Origin: Mesostigma viride
Lineage: Eukaryota > Streptophyta > Mesostigmatophyceae > Mesostigmatales > Mesostigmataceae
DNA: 64,000 bases
Assembly: GCA_009746045.1 (NCBI GenBank)
Contig: RPFO01000085.1
Coordinates: 62,001-126,000 of the forward strand
Reading direction: 5' to 3'
Below are positions 50,190-62,149 of the stretch, piece after piece. Within the stretch, counting starts at the first letter, position 1. Each line of letters begins with the position of its first letter. The position numbers and the translations under genes are program-made. Under the pieces are notes generated by a model. The model was not told where the DNA came from. It saw only the letters and a list, made by a program, of their open reading frames with translations, and made no database searches.

Positions 50190-53101
50190 GCTTAGTAGCT
50201 GCTCCCCGCTCGCTGTACGCGACATGTGGGTGAACCCCAGCTGCATGGCCAACGCTGGCCTCGCAGCCACCTTCCATTCTGTGGAGGGCCACGACCTACT
50301 AAACCCTGACGGTGGGCGTCTGTTACGCACCCCACTCCGGCCATGCACCCGGCCTGAACAAGATGATCGCAAGGACTTCTTTGCTGCGGTGGAGAAGTTA
50401 CCTTGCGAACGGCACCCCTGGCCGCAACTACAGGTCTCGCTCTGCTACATATACTGGACGCCAACGCAACGCTACCACAGGGTACTGGCGGCCGGATGCA
50501 GCACGCCCCCGACAGTACGGTCTCCAATCCCAACACTGCACTTTTTGCTGATTTGCTAATTACGACATGCGATTTGGTAACCGTGCCAACGCCCGCTTTC
50601 CACATTTTAGTTCAGATGCTCTGGTCACACACACCTCGCCAACTGGCACTGAACGCTGCATCGACTATGTGTTGCAATGCCATGATGCGCAAGCGTCATA
50701 AAGGAAATGTACTAGCTGCTCGCTCGCACGTGAGATCCCCCTGGTGCGCTCAGATCATCGCGACGTCACCGCCCGCATCCGCCTAGGGGCGATTCCCCTC
50801 GCATTTTCGTAAGCATGTGGCACCACCTGATTTGCGCACACTACAGTTGCAGGCTTTCGAGAAAGCTGATGACGCGAGAAATCTGAGGACTTCCCTGAAA
50901 AACTTGCCCACAAGCGTGCACTAGGAACTCGGGGGTGGTAAAAAAGTGGTAAAAGTGGTAAACGTGGTAAAAGTGGTAAAAGTGGTAAAAGTGGTAAAAG
51001 TGGTAAAAGTGGTAAAAGTGGGTGGTAAATTAAGCGGTAAAAAGTGGTAAAATGTTGTTTTTACCACTTTTACCACCCACTTTTACCACTTTTTTACCAC
51101 CCCCGAGGTCCTATGTAGTGTGCGGCAGAGGAGTTCCTCGACGCGCTCGACATCCTGATTCCCGGCCAGCCATGCACGCCCAGCTGCCCGCTGCCGGCCC
51201 GGCATCGGCCCTTCGGCACCTCGCTGGCAAGCTGCCCGCGGCAGGGGCCCTGCTGCCCCCCCGCCGCCCGCCCCGCTTCACCAGCCTGCGCACCGGCTCC
51301 CCGCCGTCATCCAGGCCCGGCAAGCCCTGCGCGACAGCCGCGACCGGGCCCGCCCCGCCCGGCCCGCCTACGCCCGCCTCAAAGCCGATTATAGCACCGA
51401 TCGGCCATCCGGCAGGCGACCAAGGAGCAGGAGGATCCCTCCATGTCCGCGAGTCAGTACTTCGCCCACCTCAATCAAGGACCAGCACGGCAAGTACGCC
51501 TGGACCCGCCTGCGTCACGCCCAATGGCCAGCCGGTGGCGCGCAGCCGGCGCTGCGGACGCTCTTTGGCTCACCGCACTGCAGCAGCTTGACCATGCACT
51601 GAGTGGCATTCCTCCCAGTCCCGGCTGCTCGGCGCCCCCCCGCCGCCTCCGCCGCTTGGCCCTCTGGTGGCCGCGCGCCTGGCGCCTGCAGGCGTCCCGG
51701 CTGCGCCGCCCACGCCGCCCGCCGCGCTGAGCAGGACTACACGTACCCGGCCCTGACTGACGGAACCCGCCTAGCCGACCCCAACGAGCTACCGCCGTTC
51801 ACTGAGATCGAGCTGAGCACCGCCGCCAAGCAACTCCGCTTCTACGCCGCCGTTGGACCTGACCAGCTCCCCGCCCCGGTGATTAAACTAGTTTAACCAC
51901 CAGCTGCATGACGGCGCTCACGGGGTTCCTGCTTGACGTCTGCAACAGTCTGGAGCCAGCTGCTTCCTACGTGCCACCGATTCCTGAGTGGCAGCACAGC
52001 TACCACATTATGTATGCTGTACAAAAACAAAAAAGGTTCCCCTGACGACCGGCCCCGCCAACTACCGCGGAGTCTGCATCCAGAGCGCCGCCACTCAAGT
52101 TGTTCATGCGCATGATCCTCAACCACCTTCGTTCTGCTCTCGACCGTCACCTTGGGGATCGAGAGTCAAATGGGCTTTTGTCCTGGGCGCAACGCCGTCA
52201 TGTGGCCATCTTCGTCGCGCGCCGCCTCTTCGAGGAAATCGCTCTCCTGCAACCTGGTGAGTTTCCCGCCGGCCATCCTGATCTTCGTCGACTTCTTCAA
52301 GGCTTTTGATTCTGTTCTCTGGGCCGCTCCATGGGCTGTCCTTGCTTGCGCTCGCGTCCCCACTCCCCTGATTACCGTCATCCGCACGCTGTATGAGGGG
52401 TCGACCACTTCGGCGCGCACTCAACACGGCTTTACCCCGCCATGCCCACTGCAGACCGGCGTCTGGCAGGGTTGTGTCCTGTCGCCGGACCTGTTTATTA
52501 TTGTAGTGGATTATGTTATGCGCCAGGCACGTGCCCGCTTTGCTAGCATTGCTGGCCGTGCCCCTGGCCTAGTGATCACGAACGAGCTTAAGGGGAAGGG
52601 GGCCCGACCAACAGGCAGAATTTACTAGCTGACCTCATTTATGCCGACGACATCACGCTCATTGAGAAGCCGGAGTCTGCCCATTGACTTTGGCTGGACT
52701 GCCTGCATGGTACTCGAGGCTCGGGCTGTTGGTCTAGAAATCAGCCCCAAAGCGGAGGCCCTGGCTCTCGGCATGGCCGGGCTCCCGCCCACACTCCGCC
52801 TCTTAGACGACACCGAGGTCAACTAGCCTCAGTACTTCAGGCCGCTTCAAGCTGCATGCTCGGCAGTTGGCTTCCTGACTCAGCGAGGACGACCTGACGA
52901 CACGGCTAGGCATGGCGTGGGCGCAACTCCATGACCACCGCCGCTGGTGTCCACTCCAGAGCAACCTGTTACGTCTTGGATTTCTACCGCCACCTCTACC
53001 TCTAATGGGCCTGATGCTACCTAAACTGGTCAGGCCTCCTCTACTCAAACCCCTAGCGAAAGACGAACGTGACGGAGCTGATCTCAATGCGTTAACGTAT
53101 G
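50190..53101 (+). pseudogene. Decayed LINE, copy 3 (reverse transcriptase visible)
   Basis: The endonuclease remnant near 50450 (LDANATLP) resembles the copy 1 word LDANATLPVG. RT motifs over three frames at 51960-52680: PPIPEWQHSYH, YKNKKGSPDD, NYRGVCIQSAA, QMGFCPGRNAV, then ILIFVDFFKAFDSVLW (motif A), LQTGVWQGCVLSPDLF (motif B) and DLIYADDITLIEKPES (motif C, YADD). Stops and frameshifts throughout. It is interrupted at 53101 by the 3' LTR of the chromovirus, so its 3' end should lie beyond the right edge of the window. Confidence 0.8.
50922..51113. repeat. Foldback of GTGGTAAAA repeats
   Basis: Left arm 50922-50958 (TAGGAACTCGGGGGTGGTAA...) and right arm 51077-51113 are reverse complements with one mismatch. 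Between them lie about ten 9-bp GTGGTAAAA units. It sits inside LINE copy 3. Confidence 0.85.
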
Positions 53102-53532
53102 TGTTACTGTAATACGCCATACAACCATTTACCAAAACCCGTTTATTCCAGGAATAGAGGAAGGAAACACACTACACTGCCGTGACCCAAGCCTATATGT
53201 GTTAATTCATTTAACACACGCCGAGTGCACACACAAGGAGGAACGTGCATAAATGGTCACCAACGGTCCAACACGCTCGGGCCGACATGGCCCTCGCCTC
53301 AAAACCACAGCACAGGCAGGTGCACAGATGCACGCTGGTCCACTACATTCTACCAAAGGATCAGGACCACTAATAAAGTACGCGGCGCGGCGCCCAAAGG
53401 CACCCAATGTACCACAGTACTGTTACGAGGACAATAATGTCCCGGTAGGAGCTACACGTAAACCTAGGGACAACCGAGGCAAAAGACCTAATTTACGTCC
53501 GTAACTACAACGAATTGTTACGCGACGTAACA
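53102..53532 (-). repeat. Chromovirus 3' LTR
   Basis: On the + strand TGTTACTG...GACGTAACA, i.e. canonical TG...CA ends extended to TGTTAC/GTAACA. The minus strand has AATAAA near 53145. Its partner LTR is outside the window, so the TSD cannot be confirmed. Confidence 0.8.
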
Positions 53533-53543
53533 CCTCCCCCCCC
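53533..53543 (-). other. Chromovirus polypurine tract
   Basis: The minus strand reads GGGGGGGGAGG immediately before the LTR start TGTTACGTC, the expected plus-strand DNA primer site. Confidence 0.75.
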
Positions 53544-53899
53544 ACAAAGGTAGGGAGCCCTCTCCCTACGCACAGGGAGGAAACAAGGGGTAGGAAACCT
53601 AATGCACCCAGCACACACCAACACAGTCGGCAGACCATCCAAGATACAAAGCACCAATAGTTCACACGGTCTCCACCACCACGCCGGGAGGTGTAGGGTT
53701 AGCCAGCACCAAGCCTGGTGGTAGGTTCCCCTAACTGCCTGGAACAAAGTCCTTGCCGGGGGGACGGCACTGGGCAGGACACACAGAGTAAACAAATCAG
53801 CACCAAGGACCAAGAACGACCAGTCAACTGGCCAGAACGTGAGGGCGACTCTATATACCGGAGGGACAACACCCTCAGGTCGGGCCTAAGGCCCTCTAT

Positions 53900-56221
53900 C
53901 TAATGGCCATCCGTCTGGTAAGTACCACGGGAGGCCAGCAGGACATCCAGGTACGCCTGGTAGTGAGACACATCCTCAGCATTGTCGTGCCTATCTACAG
54001 TGAGGAAAACATCGGCCCACACGCCGTCAGGAAAAAGACCCAGGAAGGCCCAGTAATACCTATGCTGCGTAAGAACGACCTGGCCCCGGGCCCAGTCCAG
54101 GAAACCACAGGCAAAGAGGCGTAGGAAAGGCTCTACCGCGATCAGGCAGAGAGCCCGCAGGAGCAGGCGATGGTACCGGATCCGAGGGCGCATACCCGTC
54201 GGGAAAAACAGATCTACCAGGGGCTCCACGTTGGACGGCCACAACCGGATATGCCGAATCTCACGGGAGCGCCACCGACGGGCACACTGTCGCGACCCGA
54301 ACGTCTCGAGGTAGTCGCTAGCCCGGGGAGGAGGATGACCCCGAGAGTCCAAACCCTGGCCCGGGATGGGCGCTGGACGACGGGCATCCCACTCTAGGAT
54401 GGGCTGAAGGACCGTGCTGTACGTGGCACCCGGCACCGCAGGAAACTCTACCGTAAGGGCATCTGAGGCCATAATGCCCAGAGGCGGAGGGTAAGCCCAC
54501 TGGAACCCGCCGTAGGTGTCCAAGTCATTGTGGCGCCTAGCCCAGCGATACAGGACGCGCCGAACCAGGATCTCACCCTGGAACACCGGATCAGCTAAAA
54601 TAACCATATCGAAAGGAGGCCGATCAGTCTCAACTGGTAGGCCACGGTCCCGCGGCGCCCGACACACCTGGAGAACCGTAGGACATGGGCGAAATGGCAA
54701 GCTCGGCGGAGGCGCGCGGCAGGTCACACTGGCGGCAGGCGAGCGCAGACATACCGTACCCAAAGACAGGCGTGTCGCGCGACTCCGGAGTCGCATGCAC
54801 CACAGAAGGGGCCCGATCCCGATCGCCCTCTGACAACTCCCGAAGGGAATCGGCAGCGCGGGTGGCGCGAGGGTCAGAGCCACTGGACCGAACAACCGCA
54901 GCCAAAGACCGCGGGGCCGAAGGGACAGGGGCCGACGAAGGGGTAGGAACCGGCACAGACGCAGACGGCGCCGGTACAACAGGGGGCCGCGTCGGACCCG
55001 ATGCCGCAGGGGGTCGCGACGGACCCGCCTCCGCAGCTGGCGCGCCGGTCTCTGGGGGCGGAGCACCACCAGGCCACATGTTGAAAATAGGGCCCGTGGG
55101 GACAGGCAATCCGGCATACGACTGGTTACCGTCTAAGCTCCAGTCAGGCACCGGGATCCTCTGCGGAGGACCGCCCTCCCAAAGCCTGGGAAGACCGCCC
55201 GGGTCGCTGAAGAAACCCCGCGAGGGCGGCGCTGACGTGGTGGGCGGCTCGGACGCGGCGGCGACGGGCGCGGCCGCTGGGACGGTGGACTCGCGCCGAG
55301 GCGCAGGTACGTCAGTAGCAGGCGCAGAGGTAGCCGAAGGCGTAGGAGCCGCAGCAACAGAGGGAACCGCAGCCGCCGAGGGCTCGCGCGGCACAGACGG
55401 ACCCGTAGACGTCGAGGCGACCGAAGGGGAAGGGGGCACAGCTGCGGCAGACACCCCACCTGGCGTGGCTGGAGCGTGCGCCTGGGCCGCCATGAAGGCC
55501 CCGAAGGCCGCCGTCAGGGACTGGATCTGCGCCTGCATCGCAGAAACTGTCGCCGAAAGAGGATCAGGCTCACGACCAGAGCCCAAAGGGGTAGGCTCCA
55601 CCGATGCGCACAGGACCGACCTCGGTGAAGACGGGACAGGGGAAGGCGCCGACACTGAAGAGGAGGACGCCGCAGGGGAGGCCGAATACTCAGGAGAATA
55701 CTGTGCCTCTACCGGCGCGTCCGTAGGAGTAGGGTCGCCCAATCCTACGCCCGCTGTCTGGTCTGCTATCTCCATGAACTCTACTGCCCGTAGAAGGTCG
55801 CAGGGGTTCTCATCTATTTCCGCATCACCCTCGGCCGGAAGCCAGGGGAACACATCCCGTAGGCAGGAGCGGCCCACAGGGGTAGAAAGGTAGGAAAACA
55901 CCCTGGGGCACTGGAGAACCGCAGCTATCTGTCCCAAGGCTGGACAGCTGGAGCCACATTCTAGCAAACAGTGCCCGGCATCGTCGAACCCGTGCAAAAC
56001 AAGCTGGTGCGGTTCAGCAGGGGAGGGACCGTACCACGTGACCCCGAAGAGAGCAGCCCTGACTAAACCCGCATGTTGGGCCTGGAGGGCCGGCTGCACG
56101 ATGCCACCCGGAAACTGGACCGTGACACCCAGCGGCCCGGAAGGGCCTCGAAGTACAGCTCAGGGTCCGGTAGGGGCGGGGACGGCAGCGGGCTCTCAGC
56201 CGGAGGGGTAGGCTCTGACAT
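53900..56221 (-). pseudogene. Extra ORF between chromodomain and 3' LTR, unknown function
   Basis: Composite of about 770 codons with frame changes near 56110 and 54750. Starts MSEPTPPAESPLPSPPLP at 56221. Next is a compact region (FPGGIVQPALQAQHAGLVRA, GVTWYGPSPAEPHQLVLHGF, SSCPALGQIAAVLQC), a long Pro/Ser/Ala-rich linker, a second compact region (FFSDPGGLPRLWEGGPPQR) and a third (FDMVILADPVFQGEILVRRV, then YLETFGSRQCARRWRSREIR, HRYYWAFLGLFPDGVWADV), stop TAG. No signal peptide, membrane span or zinc knuckle was seen, so it is not an obvious envelope. The 3' position is where some Gypsy elements carry accessory ORFs. Confidence 0.6.
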
Positions 56222-56297
56222 GACGGCTGCGGAGGGGAGGGGACAACCAACCACCCGTCGACAGCAGACATAACATAAGAGAGGAGAAGGTCTACAA

Positions 56298-56909
56298 CTA
56301 GAGCTTGTGCAGGGTTTTATATTCCTGCAGCAGGCGACTACACCCATCTAGCTCACTCTCCGTATACCAGACCTTATCTACTTCACTACGAGCATACATC
56401 CACTTCACTTTATACTGACGCTGGGTACCGCGGCCCTTTTTGATATCTCTATGGGCCACGATGCTTTCTACTTCGTCTTCTACTTCCCCAGTGTCAGGGT
56501 TATGCTCTAAAGGGGCAGGCGCTAGCTCTCTACCAGCGAACGTACTAGGGTGGTACAGTTTCAGCTGGCTTCTATGGAAGGTGTTTGAATGTGTCTGCCA
56601 AGAGGTAGGGATATCGACTTTATATAAGAAATTTCCTACTCTAGACAACACATGGAAGGGTCCTAAGAAGGCGGGCCTAAGTTTGACCTTAAGTTCTGCT
56701 TCAAACTTATGAGCAAAACGGCCAACACGGGGGCCTTCTACTAATACTAGATCTCCTATTTCTATCTCAGGTGCTCTTCTATCTAAGGAGGCACGCAACC
56801 TAGCAAGGTACTTAGACTGAGCTTTTTGGTACCCTGAGATCGCGTGGTCATGAGCAGTTTTCATTCTATCTAGTAAGGACTGTACACCTTCTACAGTATC
56901 TCGGGACAC
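56298..56909 (-). pseudogene. Chromovirus integrase C-terminus and chromodomain
   Basis: Continues the integrase after a one-base shift near 56940. It contains the C-terminal SH3-like part (EIEIGDLVLVEGPRVGRFAH, FLGPFHVLSRVGNFLYKVDI, THSNTFHRSQLKLYHP) and ends with a chromodomain VESIVAHRDIKKGRG, YKVKWMYA, VWYTESEL. Chromodomains direct such elements to modified chromatin. Stop at 56298. Confidence 0.85.
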
Positions 56910-56935
56910 ATCATCCTTGTCCCGTAGAGGACTAG

Positions 56936-58045
56936 CTAAGAGAGAGGTAGGGTAAGAGGCTGTCTACCAGTATCTAGGAAGAAGGGCGTATATCCATGCG
57001 CAGCTTGGGGACAATTGTTGAGGGAGAACTCTACCAAACATAAATAATCCTCCCAATCACTTCCCGAGCCATTAACATAGTGCCTAAGCGCTTCTTCCAC
57101 TACCCTATTAAGACGCTCTACTAAATGAGAGGAGGAGGAGTGGTAGGCAGTACCGTAGGTAACCTTGGTACCGATGGCAGCGAAAAACTGCTGCCAAAAA
57201 TCTGAGGTAAATAACTTATCCTTATCACTAATAAACTGCCTACTCAAACCATGATATCTGTATACATTATTGAGGTATAGGCGTGCGCAATCACGTGCTG
57301 TGAGTTCTAAAGGACACGGCACGAGATGGCACATACGAGTAAAACGATCTATGAACACAAGGATCTGGGCATTGCCCCTATCATTCTTTCTAAAAGGTCC
57401 TACAAAATCCATCATGATAGAATCCCACGGCATGATGGGGTCAGGCAAGGTCCTAGGTTCTGCTATCTGTCCTACGTTATTGGGTTTCATCTCCTGGCAA
57501 GATTGACAAGTTCTAACATACTCATCTACATCCTTATAAAGGGAAGGCCAGTAATAAGAGCGGGCTACTAGGTCCCGTACCCGTTTACCACCCTGATGAG
57601 CAGCTAAGTCATGCAACTCAAAGAGCAAGGAGGAGCGACAGATAGGAGGGACATACAGGCGCCATTGAGGGGGAGAATCTGCTATCTGCACATATAAAAA
57701 CCCACCTACAAATTTACAAGGGTGCTTGCCTAATTGTTGGGGATGTGCAGCAATGGCAGCTAATGCTTCCGGCTCAGTGGCCGTAAATCTACTAATAAGA
57801 CGTTCAAGATCAGAGGTAGGCATCGCTACAGAGGTATCCAGAACAGGTTTAAAGAGATCTCCTACCGCCTTGCCAAAGAGAAGGGGAGGTCCTAGAGGGA
57901 CTATGTTTTCATAAGACTTTCCTGACCTAGTCGCTATATGGCTAAGCGGTATAGAAATTTTATTTTTCCCCTCCCCCCCCACCGAGGCCACGGGAAGGGC
58001 CTCACACGGGAGAGAGAGTCCTACCTGAGAAAGGAGATCAGGCAT
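56936..58045 (-). pseudogene. Chromovirus integrase (zinc and catalytic domains)
   Basis: The HHCC zinc domain is LHDLAAHQGGKRVRDL...CQSCQEMK. The catalytic core is WDSIMMDFVGPF (Asp), FISDKDKLFTSDFW (Asp) and SSSSHLVERLNRVV (Glu), followed by YTPFFLDTGRQP. All three catalytic acids are present. It is joined to the RNase H segment by a frameshift near 58045 and to the chromodomain by another near 56940. Confidence 0.9.
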
Positions 58046-60847
58046 GCGAACAGCTGTATGAAAGAGGTAGGCATATAGGATTCATCATCAGGTAGTTCAC
58101 CATAAGGGGTTACACCCATAGTAGTAGGAACTAGAGTAGTATTGAGAACATCAAGGTCCTCGAAAAAGGAGTAATCTGCACGACGAGAGAGTGCATCTGG
58201 TACTATGTTATCTACACCCTTAACATACTGAAGTTTAACCCTTAAACCGTACTCGGTCCGTTTTAGTGGACTGAGTTTTTCTCAGTCCTATTAAACGGAC
58301 CGAGTTTGTGGCAGAACTAGCTATAATTCTAGCATACTTTTGAATATTCTGTTTGGACCAGCTTCGAGATCTAGATTTGTACTTTCACGTACACCCCTGG
58401 TTTGCTACTTTTGGACACCTGGACAGGGACCTATGGTCAAGGAAAGTAGGGGGGGTACCATGGCCAAACGAGGACGACGTGAATAAAAATTATTCACGTC
58501 CGCGGCTATGGTGGCACAAACAACTGACTGGGGCGAGAGCATGGCTTGACGTATTCGACTGAAACTTTGTAGACATCATCCCTAGGTCTTGTAAATGCTA
58601 TTTGCCTAGCCATGCAACATTTACAAATGCCTAGATATGTCTCGAGGTTATGTGGCGGCGCAGCAAATCGCGTGAGCAGCCAGGCGATGACAGTGCAAGC
58701 TGTACTTGTTGCTTGGCAGAAAATGTTCGGATTTTTGCGTATGGATGAGTTATTTACGTCGTTCCTAGCACAGTTGACCATCAATGGCGGCCAGGACATG
58801 CTTGCGGCTACGTTCGTCGGGTGGGCGTGCTAGCTCCTGCAAACAAGGTAATCTGCGGTTTCGACCAGGTACGTTTTAGCCTTTTATCATGTCTCAGTGA
58901 CCGCGCATGTGTCATATATTGTTTCGATACCAGACTCGGGGCTATAATCGAAGCTTTATGACTGTCTTTTTGTTGTTTTATTGCTTCTGTGCATAGGCTT
59001 GTGATGGTTGGGTAGTAATGTTACCTCGGCCAGATTTTGGACGAGTTTTGACTGCTTTTAGCGTATGCTACAACATGAATGTCGGTATAACGACAGATAT
59101 CGTTTGTAATAATGTTCAGTGTGATGATACGATGCTTTCCGTTGCTTAAACAACTCAGGACGAGTGTTTTTCTGCCCAGTTCTAGGCATGCATGCTGGCC
59201 AAGTCCGCCTTCTTTTTGTGTGTTTGCTGTGTGTTAGAGACATAGAGATGCCTGGGATCTGCTTGCATTTAAGCATCAGCAAGTTGCTAATTTTGTTTCT
59301 TTCCTTTTTCCTTGTATTTTGAAGTTGTTTGTAGCGTATAGGGTACGTTGGTAATAAGCTCCTTGCATGTGCCTTCTACGCGTGCTTTCTACCCAATGGC
59401 ACTAGATTTACAGTATTATATAGCATGAGCTGCTGTTTTATATGCTGGAAATGTGTTGGAGGATGCATGTGTGGCCAGCTATGATGTTTTATGCCACATT
59501 GGGATAGGAAACCAAAACGGTAGTGCTAGCCACCCCCCCAAAAAAACTCAGTCCTATTAAACGGACTGAGCTATTTTGGGATTTTTGCTAGCTAGCTTGT
59601 GCAGTTCTGTAGCATGTCATGTTGTGAATGCATTGATGGCATGCCTGTGATATAAAGAAACTGCCTTTGAAATTCCAGGGCCTATATATTTGTGTAAGTG
59701 GTCCATATTGCATGATGTATGTCTCAAACCCCATTTTTCCGTACCCCCCTGGGGTTGGTGCTATTTATAGCACCCAAAAGTCATAGATATGGGACCGGTG
59801 ACATGTCCCCAAAGAAATTCAACATAAATGCATGCTTGGTACCAAGGGGTGGCCAGAAATTGTTTTTAGGCCATACACAACAAATGTGCAAAGATGTGCA
59901 ACTCAGTCCGTTTTTTAGGACTGAGTTGCTACGGTTTAAGGGTTAAAAGGGGAAAACTGTGCTAAAAATTCCATCCAGCGCGCTTGCCGAGGGGTAAGGT
60001 TGGGTTGGGAGAGAAGATGGGTAAGGGGACGGTGATCCGTTTGGATAACTAGCCTATAAGGATCTAACTCACAGGGTTCATTCAGACAGACATCAAATTG
60101 AGCACCTTTAAGAAAGTGCTGCCACGCGTGGCAACAATACACCACCGCTAAGAGTTCCTGCTGGTGTACGGGATAGTTACGCTCCGCAGGGAGCATTGTC
60201 CTAGAGATGTACTCAATTGGCTGTAAGCCCTGACCCTGATCCTGGAGAAGGACGCCCCCTATAGCTACCTTACTAGCATCTGTAGCTACAACAAAGGGTT
60301 TAGTAGTATCCGGTAGGATGAGTACAGGAGGGGAAAGGAGTAGGGATTTTAGACACTGAAAAGCCGACTGGCATTCACTACTCCAAACAAAGGGGATATC
60401 CTTCTTTAATAAATGATTAATAGGGGCTGCTATAGTTGCGAAACGCGGGATAAAACGCCTATAGTAAGAAGCAATTCCTAGAAAGCTACGTACACCTTTA
60501 ACGTCGGTAGGGGTAGGCCATTCCTGAATTGACTTAGTTTTATCCGGGTCGGTAGCGACCCCGGCATCTGACAGAACGTGCCCTAAAAATGGGACACTCC
60601 TACCCGAACGAACTTTAGCACGGCGCGCCCACAAAGAATTTTCAGCCATTATTTCTAATACTTTCTTCAAATCACGTAGGTGCGTTTCAAAATCAGGAGA
60701 GTAAATAAGAATATCATCTAAGTAAGCTTGAGCACAAGAACGGTCATGCTCAGATAAAGAAACAGAGGAGAAGGAAGGATCTTTTAAATCAGAGGACACC
60801 TGAGGAAGGTGAGAATTTCCCATAACAGGTCTAAGCACTTCATGCAT
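58046..60847 (-). pseudogene. Chromovirus reverse transcriptase end and RNase H, split by F
   Basis: The frame from 60847 reads EVLRPVMGNSH and contains the RT active site AYLDDILIYS, the connection WARRAKVRSGRSVPFLGHVL, and RNase H (FVVATDASKVAIGG, IQTDHRPL, MEFLAQFSPF). It is cut at TTAA by element F (58239-59942) and resumes at about 58237 with LQYVKGVDNIVPDALSRRAD, the expected end of a Gypsy RNase H. An indel near 60847 separates it from the RT N-terminal half. Confidence 0.9.
58239..59942. mobile_element. Element F: piggyBac-family relative without transposase
   Basis: TTAA on both sides (58235-58238, 59943-59946), inverted ends CCCTTAAACCGTA, and the same CTCAGTCC...GGACTGAG palindromes as E, including inner copies at 58284-58310 and 59546-59571. 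Subterminal sequence matches E on both sides in reverse orientation (e.g. ACTTTCACGTACACCCCTGG, and TTGGTACCAAG near the other end). The middle 1.2 kb differs from E and contains only short frames; the longest (58353-58562) overlaps E-like end sequence. It presumably moved using an E-type transposase. Confidence 0.92.
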
Positions 60848-62141
60848 TCATTAACATTTGAAAAGAGGCAGGCGAGTTACAGAGTCCCATAGCCGCTACT
60901 CTAAACTGGTAATGACCAAAAGGGGTAGCAAAGGCGGTTTTATGGCAATCCTCAGGGGCTATCCGCAACTGCCAAAAACCATCCGCGCAATCCAATACTG
61001 TGAAACAAGTGGAACCTTTAACCTTATTAAATATATCATCAATACGAGGTAGAGGGTATTTAGACTTCACAGTAATATCATTCAACTTCCTATAATCAGT
61101 AACTAGGCGAAACTTGCCATTTGGCTTAGGAACTAACAGGACACCAGCTGAGTAGGGAGAGTTACTAGGCTCTATCAATCCTGCTTCTAATAGTGACACT
61201 AAAATCTGTTTTAGTTCCTTTAACTCGGTAGGGCCCATTCTATACATCGGAGAGTGCGTAGGAACTGCACCGTCCTTGATAACTACACGGTGTAAAACAG
61301 AACGAGGAGGAGGATAAGAAGGAGTCTTTTCTTCAAAAACTTTTGAGGAATCTATCACAGCCATGTATCTTACTATTTCATTTTCAGTAAATCCCACTCC
61401 TATTGTATCCACTGTGTTTATATCTATATCCACACTGTTATTAGTGATAGGTATCTCCTGTACTTCTAACTGAAGGAACATACATAATAAATATCCATAT
61501 TCCTTTAATTCAGAACGCAACTCATCATTGGACATTAATACTTCAGGTATAGGTCTTACAGGAGGATCAACAGGTGTAGGAGGAGTAATATCTACCAAGG
61601 ATAAATTTTCCAATCTATAATGACGTTCTGGTACCCAGTAAGAGCTATCTGGAAACCAAATGACCATGGTATCATAATTAATAGTAATCTTATTATCCTG
61701 GTGCCAATCTAATCCTAGTAATACATCAGCGGTAGTGATAGGGCCTATAGTGGCCGTCAGGTTAACAGTACGTCCTTGTATGACCAGGGGAAGGGACACC
61801 GTACCCGGGAAATGACTGGTGCGACCATCAGCATAATGAACAGTGACAGGTTTGGTGTGAGGGGTAGGGACTAGTCCTAAACGCCTAACTAGGGCCTCGC
61901 TCACAAAGGAGCTAGCCGCACCGCTATCTATCAACACAGAGACATTCAAAAGTTCATCAGCATGCAAGAAAGGGTCTACAACAGTGTGGGGAACGGTTAA
62001 ACCACCATTCAAGAACATAAGAGGACGCACACGTAGTGGTAGGGAAGATTCAGCTCCTACAGAGGTTATAAAAACAGGCAGGCAAAAATTTTTATCTGGG
62101 GTACTATCTAAGGACCTGTCCAGGTTACCCCCGGCTGACAC
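60840..62141 (-). pseudogene. Chromovirus protease and RT N-terminal half
   Basis: Aspartic protease VSVLIDSGAASSFVSEAL ... DVLLGLDW. A linker follows, then RT: LLEAGLIEPSNSPYSAGVLL, GKFRLVTDYRKLNDITV, STCFTVLDCADGFWQLRIA (motif A), TPFGHYQFRVAAMGLCNSPA. The frame is open upstream through the gag stop region; gag and pol are in different frames joined at a G8-A-G5 run (62157-62170 on the minus strand). It ends at MLMNA by frameshift. Confidence 0.9.
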
Positions 62142-62149
62142 TGACAGGC

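Noticed and set aside
54685-55893. A 402-codon + strand frame rich in Gly/Ala/Thr
   Set aside because: It is the complement of the Pro/Ser/Ala-rich minus-strand ORF; composition keeps both strands open, and the minus strand fits the element's orientation.
53900-56221. Envelope gene of an endogenous retrovirus-like element
   Set aside because: Despite the 3' position there is no signal peptide, transmembrane segment or Cys pattern typical of fusion proteins.
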